From positions 93,420,490-93,484,489 of the forward strand of contig NC_066315.1 of the NCBI RefSeq assembly GCF_022539315.1: a stretch of DNA of 64,000 bases, written 5' to 3'. A model generated the notes under the pieces. It made no database searches. It worked only from the letters and a program-made list of their open reading frames with translations, and was not told the DNA's origin. Below are positions 24,943 through 36,250 of this stretch, in pieces. This stretch comes from Serinus canaria. Taxonomy: Eukaryota > Chordata > Aves > Passeriformes > Fringillidae. The position numbers were made by a program, and so were the translations under genes. Positions within the stretch are counted from its first letter, which is position 1, and each line of letters opens with the position of its first letter.

Positions 24943-27141
24943 TTACTTCCTACCACCTCCCCGAAACTATTATTTTTCCTGCTGGGTTTAGTAGCTGAAA
25001 TACCTCAGTGTTTTCTCTGAGCATTACCATGTTTACAATAAAAAGAAAGCCCTACGGGAGTCTCATTTGATTTCATTGCACTGTTTATAAATTAACGAGA
25101 AATGGAGACCGTTCTGAATGGCAGAGAGAAAGAGAAGATGCATACACACTGGGAATTCTGTAATGGCAAAAACAAACTGATCTCTGATGATAGACAAATC
25201 CCTGACCAGAGATGGCTGGCTCGACCAAGGCCTCTGTATCAAGGGTATAATGAGGGGTCACGGTGTGGTGTGGGCTTCTGCCGGCAAGGACAGAGGTTAA
25301 GCCTTCCTGATGAAATCCCAATTCATTGATTGCACTTTCTTTGCTGTCTGTGGAGGTGACTGGAAGCAGCAGTGAGCTGTGACTTGGAAGGACGGTGTCC
25401 TCACTGGTTTTGTAGGGCTGTGTTGTAGCTGCTGAATCACTGCTGTGATGGTGATAGAGCAGAGCTGATCCCAGCCATCAGAAATGCCTCTGCTCAGCCA
25501 GGGCACTGCTCCTCGTGAAACACAGAGACCACAGAGAGCAAAGAGCCACAGGGCATGAGAACTTGTCCAGATTTTCTAACACCTGAGCACCTGCTGAGGA
25601 GCTCCACTGGGCAGCACCACCAGCACCAAAGCATTTCATTAACCCGTGCTTCCCACCCAACCATCCTCTAAATATATCTCATTTCAAGGCAATGTTTGAG
25701 GAGGCTGCACAGTGTCCCCATGTACCAAAGACTTTAATATTTTGTTACTTAAGGCTCTGATAAAGTGGTCCAGTGCCCTCAGTTTGTGAGGGTTTTGTTA
25801 CTGGAAAAACTCCCTCAAAATTTTTTGGTATTTCCATTTATCCTGAAACACAAGTTAACTCCCTTCTTAAGCACATGAGCAACAGCTACAACTCCGCCTC
25901 CTCCTTATCAAAAGAGATAAAATAGATAAATGTGCTCTTCACTTAAGCATGTGTTGAAGTAGTCTTCTGCACTGGGGTATGAATGGTGAAAAACCATAAT
26001 TGTATGAGACCTAGCCGCGAGTCTTCCCACAGTGATACGGTTTGGACTATTACTTTCATTAATAGACACGAATTTCAATTGACTTTAATCCTCCAGCATG
26101 TTGAAGAATTAGAAGTTTAATGTAAATGTTTGGTGTGAAACAGAATTGAGGAATTTGTGGTGAATTATTTATTCAGCTAATTTAGCCTCTTTCTCTGTTA
26201 ATGAATTCTTTGCTTTTTTCTATAAGTGCATTTGTTATTCCAACTTGTTTGACAAAAGATTTGTGTGAATCTGTTTCAGCTGGTGGTTTGTGAACAAGCT
26301 ACCGACAAGGGCTCTCTTCCCCTCATAGCTGCTTGAGGTTACAGCTGATGAACTGGGCACCTGAGGCTCCTGGTGTTTCTGCTGTCCCCAGACTGGTGAC
26401 TAATGCTTTTCAAGGAGATGTGTGAGAACTTGTGCACAGAGGACTGGGGCTGCGTGGTAGGATGAAGATTTAGGGAGAGAAATGAAGCTGCCTTTACCTT
26501 GCTTTCTGGTCAGTCAATGCTTAGTCCCATCTCACTTTCAGAACTGGTCAGAGTAGGCTACACCTTCATAAGTAAAACAATTTTTCAAGCATGCTGCCTC
26601 GGCCACAATGTTGCTACATTCCAACAAATTAAAGGATATGAGCAGAGACACCCAGCTGCTCAAAAGCTACAAATATAAAGTAATTTAGAAGCCTTTGACA
26701 GAAGCAGAGAGGCAAGAATTTCTGATAAAGACACAGCTGCAAACAGCTTCGAGCCTTGCAATAACACAAGGAACGTGTATCAATTTCTGTCGCTGCAAAC
26801 ATCGACTGCTGAAACTTAATACCAACCTTGCCTCCGTGATGATGAAGAGATGACATTTCCATTTTATTGATCTCACAGAGATGCAGTGCAGGCGGTGTCA
26901 AAGGGAGCTGGCTACAGGGGACTGCAGCCCATGTCCCTGTACAACAGGTGTGTCCTGAGTCCACTGTGTGGTCTCAGGACACACCTGGTCCCCAGGTGCT
27001 TGGTCCCCAGCAGGCTGGGACAAGGAAAGTCTCTTGGAGGGCTACACATGCAGCTGGAGAAACAAGATTCCAGTGGAAAACCAGACTCAGCTATGCGATC
27101 ATTTGTGGCTGTCACCATGAAGAAGACCTTCATATTCAAAT
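24943..27141. other. Intergenic sequence, no gene recognised
   Basis: Non-coding sequence between the 96-bp duplication and the CR1 copy. A candidate regulatory block lies at about 25985-26310. Open frames of up to 111 codons near 26629-26964 lack any recognisable domain. Confidence 0.65.
25985..26310. promoter_or_regulatory. Candidate conserved non-coding element
   Basis: The block is AT-rich, with retained CpGs (CTAGCCGCGAGTC, GATACGG, ACACGAAT, TACCGAC) and dense TTAAT/AATTA cores (CATTAATAG, CAATTGACTTTAATCC, GCTAATTTAGCC, GTTAATGAATTC). No repeat was recognised. The call is from composition only. Confidence 0.3.
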
Positions 27142-27530
27142 AGAATCATAGAATGCTTTGGGTTGGAAGCGACCTTGAGTTGGAAGGTCACCGAGCCCAA
27201 ATTGCCTGTCATGGGCCAGGACATCCTCCACTAGATCAGGTTTCTTGGAGTCCTGTCCACCCTGGCCTTGAATGTTCCCAGGGATCTGGCATCCACCACT
27301 TCTCAGGGAAATGTGTTCCAGTCCCTCACCAGTCTCATACTCAAGAATTTCTTCCTAACATCTACTCTAAACCTGCCCTCTTCCAGCTTAAACCCAGTCG
27401 TTCTGGTCCTATCCCTACTGCCTTTGGAAAAAGTCCCTTCCATTCTTCTTGTACCCCTTTAGGTACTGAAAGACTCTCTCCAGAGTCTTCTCTTCTTTGG
27501 GCTGAACAATCCCCTCTCTCAGCCTTTCCT
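27142..27530 (-). mobile_element. CR1 LINE 3' end, 5'-truncated copy
   Basis: The plus strand reads AGAATCATAGAATGCTTTGG...TTGGAAGCGACC... and then a series of hallmark CR1 phrases: CATCCTCCACTAGATCAGG, CTTGAATGTTCCCAGGGAT, GGCATCCACCACTTCTC, AAGAATTTCTTCCTAACATC and CTTCTCTTCTTTGGGCTGAAC. This is the reverse complement of the CR1 3' terminus, so the element is on the minus strand with its ATTCTATGATTCT end at 27142. It is truncated near 27530, as most CR1 copies are. It retains no reverse-transcriptase coding part. A 158-codon frame on the opposite strand is meaningless. Confidence 0.93.
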
Positions 27531-30500
27531 GGCAGCAGACATTTGTACACATATATATGTAGCATTTATGGCACAGTATATCACAGTAACATACCTCGGG
27601 AAGAGTTGCAGCTCCTTTGGCCTTTATGAAATGACAAAGCATGAAAACATTGTTTTAAGAGGGGCTAAGTGCAGATGATCTTAAATGTGGGTCAGAGTAA
27701 AATTATCATCAGAGGGCACAACGCTTGGTCTTCAAAGGACACACTCCGAGGCCTCAGTTATTCAGATATGCTGATTTTTAGCAATAGGAAGTGCTAGGCT
27801 TGTTTTGGTGGTTAATTGCAAGGTCCAGCAAGACATAGTTTACAGCACTTTTTAAATTGCATCAGAGTATTTGTCACATATATGGTATCAAAGTTGCTGG
27901 CACTGTTATTTTTTATTTTCTTCCTACAAGTTGATGATGTGTGAATAAAAGTGCTTCAGTGCTTTTAACACTGTCCAAGTCATGAAACAGAACACAAAAA
28001 TATTTTCAGCACATAAACTGAGGAAGGACCAGGAGCTGTTCATAAACATGTGCCTTTAATTTTGTTTCTGTCATACACTCCCCTTACACTTTACAAGGTG
28101 ATTTTATTCACAGAGTTAAATTGTTCAAAGGCACGCAAGAAGATATCCAGGGGGAAGGAGGTTTATGTGTATTTCTCATGTTTAGTTCCTGATTCAGGAG
28201 GGAGCTGAATTCCTCCTGTTGGAGTCTTCACTGAGTTCCTGTCAAGCCAAAGTCCCAAAAGCAAGGAAGAGAGTAAGGACTGAAGCATATTCCATAGATA
28301 AAAGTCAAGCATGGAGTACTGTTTACTGGAAAATTTTGACCTTACCCAAAACAGAAAAATTTTGGTTTCCTTCATAAAAAGAAAATGCTGTGAATTCTCA
28401 TTTTATAGTGAAGAAAACATTTGAGTCAAATGAAATGTTTCACTTGGCCACAAATAAAATTTTTCAGATTTTTTTTTCTATTTGCCTAAGAAGAGAAAAA
28501 GTTTCTTCAGACCAAGAAGACTTTTCCCCTCCAATATTGCCATGCAGCCAGCCAACTGAAAAGTTACTTGTGTGCATAGCTTTAGATAAAAGTAGCAACT
28601 TTTGGCTTTGCTGTGCTACAGAATGAAAAATGAGAGAGATTTCATTTTTCCTGCATGCAGGCAGAAAACAGCAATATGATTTTCCACTCCTTTAGCTGGG
28701 CCTTCTGACTCGGCAGAGAAATACTCTCACATAAGCTGTGGCAGAAACATCATCCCACAAGACACACAAGTGACCTGCTTTCAGAGGGACCCATCAGAGC
28801 AGCAGATCATCTGCTGGAAGGAAAAGGAGGCACAAGACAAGGGGACACAATGACAGAAGTAGGCAAATGGAGACTAAATGGATGGAGTGTCCATAAGAAG
28901 AACAGCAGAAAGTGATGTGAGCCCAGCACCAGCAGAGGCAATTGTCTGGGATGGCCAGTGTGTGACAAATCCCAGAAGGAGCTCCTTTACTGGTTCCAGT
29001 GCTGTACTCTCACACTCATCTTGCTGATGCCTCCCCAGCTGTAGGGAGAGCTATCAGGCAACCCAGGGGCTCTGGCCCTGCAAAGATGTGTACCTAGAGT
29101 CCTTATCAGCACCACTCGCCCGGACACAGACCTGTAGCGATAAAAGACAGGCTGTGATATCAAAGTGGCTACTGGCAGACCCATTCCCATAGGAAAAGTG
29201 ATCCTCTCTGCAAGATCTGGTATGCCAGAGTCCTGTTCACCTTCTAAGTAGATGTATAGATTGCATCTACAGCTGTATTTTTCTATCATGCAAGTTTTCT
29301 TGTGCTGGAAGGTGATTTGGATTCCTGAAATCCACCCAGGGTATGCAAGCTGCTAATGAGCAAATGAGGTGTTAGGAATAAGGCTCCTGCAAGTCTATGG
29401 AGACACCCATCTGTCCAAGACACTGGATTCCACACTGCTATCCAGGGGCTGACTCAGCACTGTGCAATGATGCAGCTGCACCCTTTTCAGTGGACATGGA
29501 TTCTTGCCTGGGCAGAAGGGAATTGTGGACACTTGAGAGACGAATGCCACTTCCTGCCAGCTGCTGTGTGGCTTCTATAATTTCAGGTATATTGGCAGCA
29601 AAAATAGTTGCAAGGTGCTATCTGTTAACTTGTCAACATCACATTTCCTAGCCATAGATGTGACCTGAATGAACTTAGCCCTGGGCTGGCACAGCCTTCC
29701 TTGTGGGTGTGGCATGACATCTACAGCTGTCATAACTTCTCCAGGGTGTCCAGAGCAGTTTGTAGTCCATACATCTCTGCATCAGGCAAGAATCACACCG
29801 TGCTTTGTGTCATTCATCCTGATTCAGACACTCCAGTCCACAGCCAGGAAACCTGCAGAGTGGACAGCCCTTGCTGTGGCCAAGGACAGCCCTTTCCATG
29901 CAGTCTCCAGCACACACCTCCTCATTGCAACAAGCTGCTCCCACCTCCTCTGATCACAAGCCATGGAGGAAACACCCTCCTTCTCCTGCTCCTGCTCTGT
30001 ACACTCTGCTTCCATGCATCCAAGAGTGGCAGGAGCTCATCCCACTGTGCTTTGTGTAGGCAGGAGCAAGGAGGAGGCTTGGCAGGCATGCCATCAGGTG
30101 GGCATGCTAGCAGCAGGGAGCTCTCCTGCACCCAGACCCAGAGAGGTGCCACACCTCACAGTAAAACACCCCCATGGACACTCCTGCTCCTGTCACCTTG
30201 AGATCATCAAGTGCCTGTAGGTGATTGAGTGGGAACCAAGCAGTTCAGCATCCAGGCCCAGGCCAATTCTGCATGGAATAGATTTTCTTTTGAAGGTCGT
30301 GACAGAAGCCATAAGCCCCTGCTCTACCTCAGAGTATCTTCCCAGTGGCTGCAAGTGTTTTCCTCAATGTTCAAAGCTATCTCAGTTTTCCTTAACAGCT
30401 CTCCAGAAGCATGAAAAGAAGGGTCTCCCTGTCTTGAAACCTGAGAGGAGAAGACAAGACTCTTTCAGGCTGTGTTATGCTTCCTTGGGAATCCAAATCC

Positions 30501-33383
30501 CCAAAGAGGTGATTTTTAAGCCAGTCAAGACTTAATTTCTGAATTATGTTGTGTAAGATAACTCAAAACATAAAAGTGTGCCTCTCACACTCTAATGTGC
30601 CACTACAATGTGTATGTAGAGCACAATATTTGCAATAATTTACCAGGAGGCCAGTTGAGCTGATAAAGCCTGAGACAACTTATGAAAATACCTAAAAAGG
30701 AAAATTTATATTTTTTCCAGTCATGGATATAATAAGCATATTTTCCTAGGCACGGTCTGCAATTCCTGCCTCCCTATAAAATGAATGCATTTCCCTAGTT
30801 AAATGTATAGCACTAGCTTAAGTGAATGGGGTGTGTGTTTGCTTTGTTTTTCTTATTAAATATAGATTTGTGGTCAATCAGGAGTTGTAAAAATATTACT
30901 GAGGTGGTTACAGCCAATAATATTTTCCTTTGATAATTTTATGGCCCTGTGGTCAAAACATGAGTGTCTGGAGTGTGAAAGGAAGCAGAATCTGATTCTG
31001 CATGCCATTACCAACTTGCTGGTAATTAAAAAACTGAAAAGTCAACAAAAAAGTGCAATGTATTCTCACTGTAGCTGTAGCTGCAGTAGTCACTGCCAGC
31101 CACAGAGATTTGCAGGCTAAACCTCACTACTGGCACTGTTTTCCCTTCTCTTTCCCCCTTGTCCTCCCTTTATCCTTGCAATACTAATTTTTTTCCCCTG
31201 ACCTAGAAGAAGCCATCACCAGAGATAAATATCGTTTTGCAAATATCATTTTGTCTGTCATCTGCATCTGGCTGAGAAGGGGAAATGCTATTTCACAACA
31301 AAGAATTTCTTGGTTAATGGGAGATTTCCCTTGGAGCACTGCCTGCCTCCTTCCACCCCTCTGCTTTGTACCAAGCTGCTTCCCATGTCCCCACCATGCC
31401 ATGGCACTGCTGGAGCTGGCAGCCACCCACTCCCCACCCTGGGGTGCTCCTGCCAGGGCCACCCGCTCCCCACTGCCCTGGCAATGCCCCATGGGGATAA
31501 CCCTGGCCTTGGCTGACCTGTGACCAGGCTGCCCAGGCCAGGCTGGCAGCACGGACATGGGGCATGGGGAAAGGGGCTCTGCACTGGTAACGAGCAAGCA
31601 GGAAGCACATCCACAAGGGAAATAGCACAGAGATGTCAGCAGGGAACAGGAAAAGGTCTGCAGGTGGGCTTTTGAGCTACAGACAAGACAGAATAAAATG
31701 GGCACTACCCTTTAGGATGTAGCAAAGCCAGTTATCTGAGACTGACAGCTCCCCTTTGTCCCCTGACTACAAAAACTGATACACTGGAGCAGACTAGATG
31801 TGACAAAATGCTTGGAGCTGGAGAAACACAGTGATAGCCCAGCACCCTTTCCTTTCATTGGATCTGTGGCCACCATGTATAGAATCTGCAGGCTCATGCA
31901 CCAGGTTGTTAAAAATAGTTCATTTGTCTGAAATATGGAACTCTGAATCTTCCAGCAAGAAAAATACACCTAAAAATGACAGGTTTTTTCTCCCTCTAAG
32001 TAATGACTTGAAGATGCTGCAGCATTGGCCCTAAGAAGGATTCCTCTCTCATGAAGGACTGAGTGGCCAGACTTCACCAGTATTTATTTTTTAATCCAGT
32101 TTTGCTTCCTTACCAAGCAACAGCAACCAGCCTAGCAAAAGTGCTGCCATCTCAGCCAAGCCATCCCGCTGCCCTCCTCCTGACACTGCCTCAGCTCCCA
32201 CACATCACAGAGAGATGGACTCTCCCCCTGGAAACTGCCTGAATGACACAAACATCACCCCAACCCCACAGAATGACCTTTTCAGCTAGTCTGAGACTGG
32301 CCACACCCGGACAGTGAGTTCACAGAGGTGGCTCTCCCCCCACCCCACTGGGTGCCCTGCAGGCAGCCCCAGGGCACTGGGACATTTTTGCCTCCCCTCA
32401 CTTTCTGAGGAGGGCAGACGAAATCCTCTTCACTCCTGTTCAACAGAAGATGGGGTATGAACAACCATTCATGAGGCAATTTGTCTCTGCCATTATTAAG
32501 GTCTGCATATACTTATTAGATTACATACAGTACACACCAATATGTGCATGAATACCTGGTATTAAAAAGAAACAAAAGATTTTAGTCCTGCTTGAGCATT
32601 TTATGCAGTATCTGAACACAACATTTTGAAATATAAAGGTACAAAGATTTTCTTTTTTTTCTTTTTCCTGGGGGAGAGCATGAGGCAATAATTATACTCC
32701 CCATCTTTTTATCTTTTTTTTTTCCAGAAAGAATGTATTAAAAAAAAAGGAGAAAAAAGTGCCAGCATCGTTTCCTCCCACACACTTTTTCTGTTTTTAC
32801 CTCTTCAGAATTTTGGTGGAAATAAAATAGGATCCAATTATAAAATTGAGAGAAAAAATTGATTTGTCAATTGAAAAAATGTTAACACTTGCAGAAAATT
32901 ATATAGGCATTTTCTATTTTACGTTTTTTATGAAAAATCAGGACATTCTGAAAAAGTTGAAATGTTATTCTGAAGTATTTCAGTTTTGTCAGCTCACTAT
33001 TTTTCAACAAACACATTTTCAGTCAAAAATTGTCAATCTCCTTTTCTTCTCAGATCCTTTTGCGACTACCTCTCAGCTTCTCCTTACACCATCATCTGGC
33101 AGCTTCTGGGCCCACTGTAAAGATCATTTACCTGCTAGCAATTTTCAGCTAATTGGGTCTTTTTCCTCGTGCACCCTACAGCAAAGGCAAGAGAGGGAGC
33201 AAGACCCTCCTACTCCACCCAGCATCTCCCCTGATCACCTTTCTGGACCCTTCTTTGCAAAGGCATTTGTGGATAGGCAGAGGTGACCTGACACAAGTGA
33301 CAGATTGTTCTCTTCAGCAATTACGGAAACAACTCTTTTGGTGGTGATTTTTTTTGTGGGTTTTTTCCTGGCATTGTTTTGTT

Positions 33384-33426
33384 TGTTGTTGTTGTTGTTG
33401 TTTTCTGGGGTTTTTTTTTTTTTTTT
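33384..33426. repeat. (GTT)n microsatellite and T16 run
   Basis: Six GTT units (33384-33402) are followed by TTCTGGGG and sixteen T bases at 33411-33426. It is low-complexity sequence. Confidence 0.8.
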
Positions 33427-34607
33427 CAAAGCACAAATATGGATTTATCTGGATGGGAATATGTTCCACAAATTAAATGATGGCTCATTGTGAGGGTAAG
33501 AGGGGGAGCATGCACTAGATTAGTTAATAGGTCTCCCATCTGTACTGGCTATGATATGATGATAAGCATACCTAGAAACGCAGGAAACGATTCACAAAAG
33601 CAATCAGATAATGAGCAATATTATTCTCAGAAGGTCCTTCCTGTGTTTGAACAGGGGGAACAAATTAAAAGCTCAGGTTGTGTGGTAGCTTGGAAATAGT
33701 GCACATGGTGACTAAGACTCTTATCAGAGGCAGCACTGAAATAACATTTTCTGCTAAAGAGCTTGAAGAAATATGTTACAAAATTATTAATAATGCATTA
33801 AAATTTGCAAAATCATGAAGACAGCAGTAGTTGAGCTGTGTACTCCCAGTGTTTGAGGGGAAAGGCAGAAGTGCTTATAAGGCACAGACAAGGAGGTGGC
33901 TTCCAGTTAAAATTGCTCACAGCATTAAAAATGGGGGTGAAAATAGAGTTTTGTTACTGATTCTGGTATTTCTAGCATTGTGCTAGAAAAATGCAACACA
34001 GCTCAAGAGAGCAGAGCATACCATTCTTGAGAAACAGAGATCCAGCTCAATCCTGCTCTGGAGCAGCAGCAGCAATCAGTCCCTGAGACCTGCTGCACAG
34101 CAGGGGCCACCTTTGGAAATCTGCAGTGGGCAGGAGGGGTAACACCCCTTAGAGCAGCCTTTCAGACAGGGTCCTGTCTGAAAAAACATCCCATCAGCCA
34201 GGCTGCAGTGTTGCCTCTGTAACCTCCAGGGAGGAATGCAGTGATGTGATGCAGGCTGGCAACACACACCGGGAATGCCCATAAAGGAGATGCTAAGCAC
34301 CTGCCCATAGTGTGCTCCATGGAGGACAGAGACTGGCCACACCAGGGTGCAAATCCAATCCCTAAAGCAGTGATATCCCAAGGCTAAGGTTTGTTAGTGA
34401 CCTGTCTTCCTTTAGAAAGCACCACTGCTGCTTGGCCAGACACTGAGGCTCCTCTTCAGACTGACATGCTCATAATTTTTGCGTCCATTTCTGTCCAAGC
34501 CACCACCTTCTTCCCCTGGCATAATTTCAGTGAATTATTTATGCTCAACATATAAGTATGTTCCAGGCCTATGAAAGACAACCTTACAGTTAGCTAGGCA
34601 GAGCTGT

Positions 34608-34644
34608 ATGCATCTAACACTTTATTACAACGTGTTAGATGCAT
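34608..34644. repeat. Perfect short inverted repeat (hairpin)
   Basis: ATGCATCTAACAC at 34608-34620 and its exact complement GTGTTAGATGCAT at 34632-34644 flank an 11-base loop (TTTATTACAAC). The stem is too short for a canonical microRNA precursor. It could be a cruciform-forming site or the remnant of a small inverted-repeat element. Confidence 0.85.
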
Positions 34645-35003
34645 TATTGCTAATATTAATATTATTATTACTAGGCTTTTGGTCTCCTTTGATTTTGTGG
34701 AGACTGGGGAAACTGACACTTTTTAAAAACCTACACCTTTAAAAAACTAATCTTCATGCTTTATTAATAAATATGTAAGTATCCCACTGGTATCTTCATT
34801 GAGTATCGTTCCCTCTCATTCCTGGTTCACTCTGACATGACTTGAAAAGTATGTGCTGTTTGCCAAAGATTTCTTTTTCAATGTCATTATTCCAAACATG
34901 AGATAATATTGAGCTGTGGAAAAAGGACAGGTGACCTGCCAGAAGACTCAATAACCAAAAAGTGCCTTTAAATTAGACAAAAGCCTTTTGCTTTCACTTA
35001 GAG

Positions 35004-35021
35004 AAAAAAAAAAAAAAAAAA
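35004..35021. repeat. A18 homopolymer
   Basis: Eighteen A bases in a row. The sequence before it has no recognisable SINE or processed-pseudogene content, so it is recorded only as a simple repeat. Confidence 0.8.
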
Positions 35022-35999
35022 GAAACCCACACTGCTTCCCAGGTATGATCCAGATCTGTTATATACAACAAAGTTGTTCAGTATAAATCTTTATTTCATA
35101 TTTCAGAAGGAATGCAATAGAAAACCCATTCTAACAATAAATGCTAGTCACCTGAGGTCTATAGCTTGTTTTGCAGCTCAGGAAAAAAAGCCCCTGTTCA
35201 CTGTTGGCCAACCGAGTTACATTTTCTGCTATTATTAATGCATTGCAAGGGTTTTTTTCATATCAATTTGAAATTATACATCTGGGAAATCCCAGTACAA
35301 CGGCAGTCAATGCTTTGTTTCTCTGTGTGGCCCTTTGCAATTACTAGAATGTGCAAATATAATTTAGCGCAGGTAAAATTCAATCAGTCACCCCAAGCAC
35401 AAAGAAATCTCCATCTCCCAGAAAAAAACCCAGAGAGTGTTTCCCTGCAAATGGCACAAGGGAGCTGTAAGAGTTTCTAAAACAAATTTATTAGAATATT
35501 TAAATTCAAGTTGTAATGGGAAATTTAGCTCGATAGGTGAGGTGGTGGCAGGCTGAAACCCAAGCGAGGCAGGCAGGCAGCTTTCGGGGCTGTGGGCTCG
35601 CTCACGTTGCAGCCCCAGTTCTGCCTGCAGGAGGTGATTGCAACACCAGGCAGGCAGGCTGCCCACCCAAAAAGCAAATGCCAGGGGTGCAAAGGAGGGC
35701 TGGGGGTACTGAGGGATGAAGGGGGTGCTGAGGAGCGAGGGCAGAGGTGCAGCTCTCTCCTGGTAGCAGCAGGGAAGGCAGGGGATGTGGTTCTCAGCCA
35801 GGCTCCACGCATAGCCACTGACCACAGAGGCACCATCTGCCCAGCTGAGGGTGCCCGGGATGCCACGTGCCAGGCTTGCAAAATGTAGGCCCAGGAGAGA
35901 ACAGCTCCGTAGGGTTTTTTTTAAACTACACCATAATTTGGAGGTGCAGCTTTAAAAAGAGGAAATTAGGGGGAAGAAGAGAATGCCACTTTTAAGGAC

Positions 36000-36250
36000 C
36001 GCTGTGTTTATGTTTCGCAAGCAACTCCAGTACCATAGCGTTTTGTTTTTGTCAAGCAGCAAAGGCTGCCCTTCGCCTCCCGCTATGTTCAGTGGGAGCT
36101 GTGTCATTGCCTTCAAAGGAATCAGGATCAGGCCTCCAACGCGTTAATAAGCAACAAGAATTATGGAAAGAATTGCATTTAATGTGAAGTCAGGCTGCCT
36201 GCAGTGATCGCACGGCACAGCCTGTCACAGATTGCTTTGTGCTGGAAACC
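36000..36250. promoter_or_regulatory. Candidate conserved non-coding element
   Basis: The block keeps CpGs (TTTCGCAAG, ATAGCGTT, CTTCGCCTCCCGC, AACGCGTTAATAAGC, GATCGCACGG) and mixes homeodomain and other motif-like cores. It adjoins a GC-rich block at 35530-35880. The evidence is composition only. Confidence 0.28.

Noticed and set aside
27153..27629. 158-codon plus-strand frame
   Set aside because: It is antisense to the CR1 copy and runs through non-coding CR1 3' sequence.
31184..31705. 173-codon minus-strand frame and overlapping plus-strand frames
   Set aside because: They sit in a short GC-rich stretch where stop codons are rare; several frames on both strands are open at once and none resembles a known family.
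34608..34644. MicroRNA precursor
   Set aside because: The stem is only 13 bp, much shorter than the roughly 30 bp expected of a microRNA hairpin.
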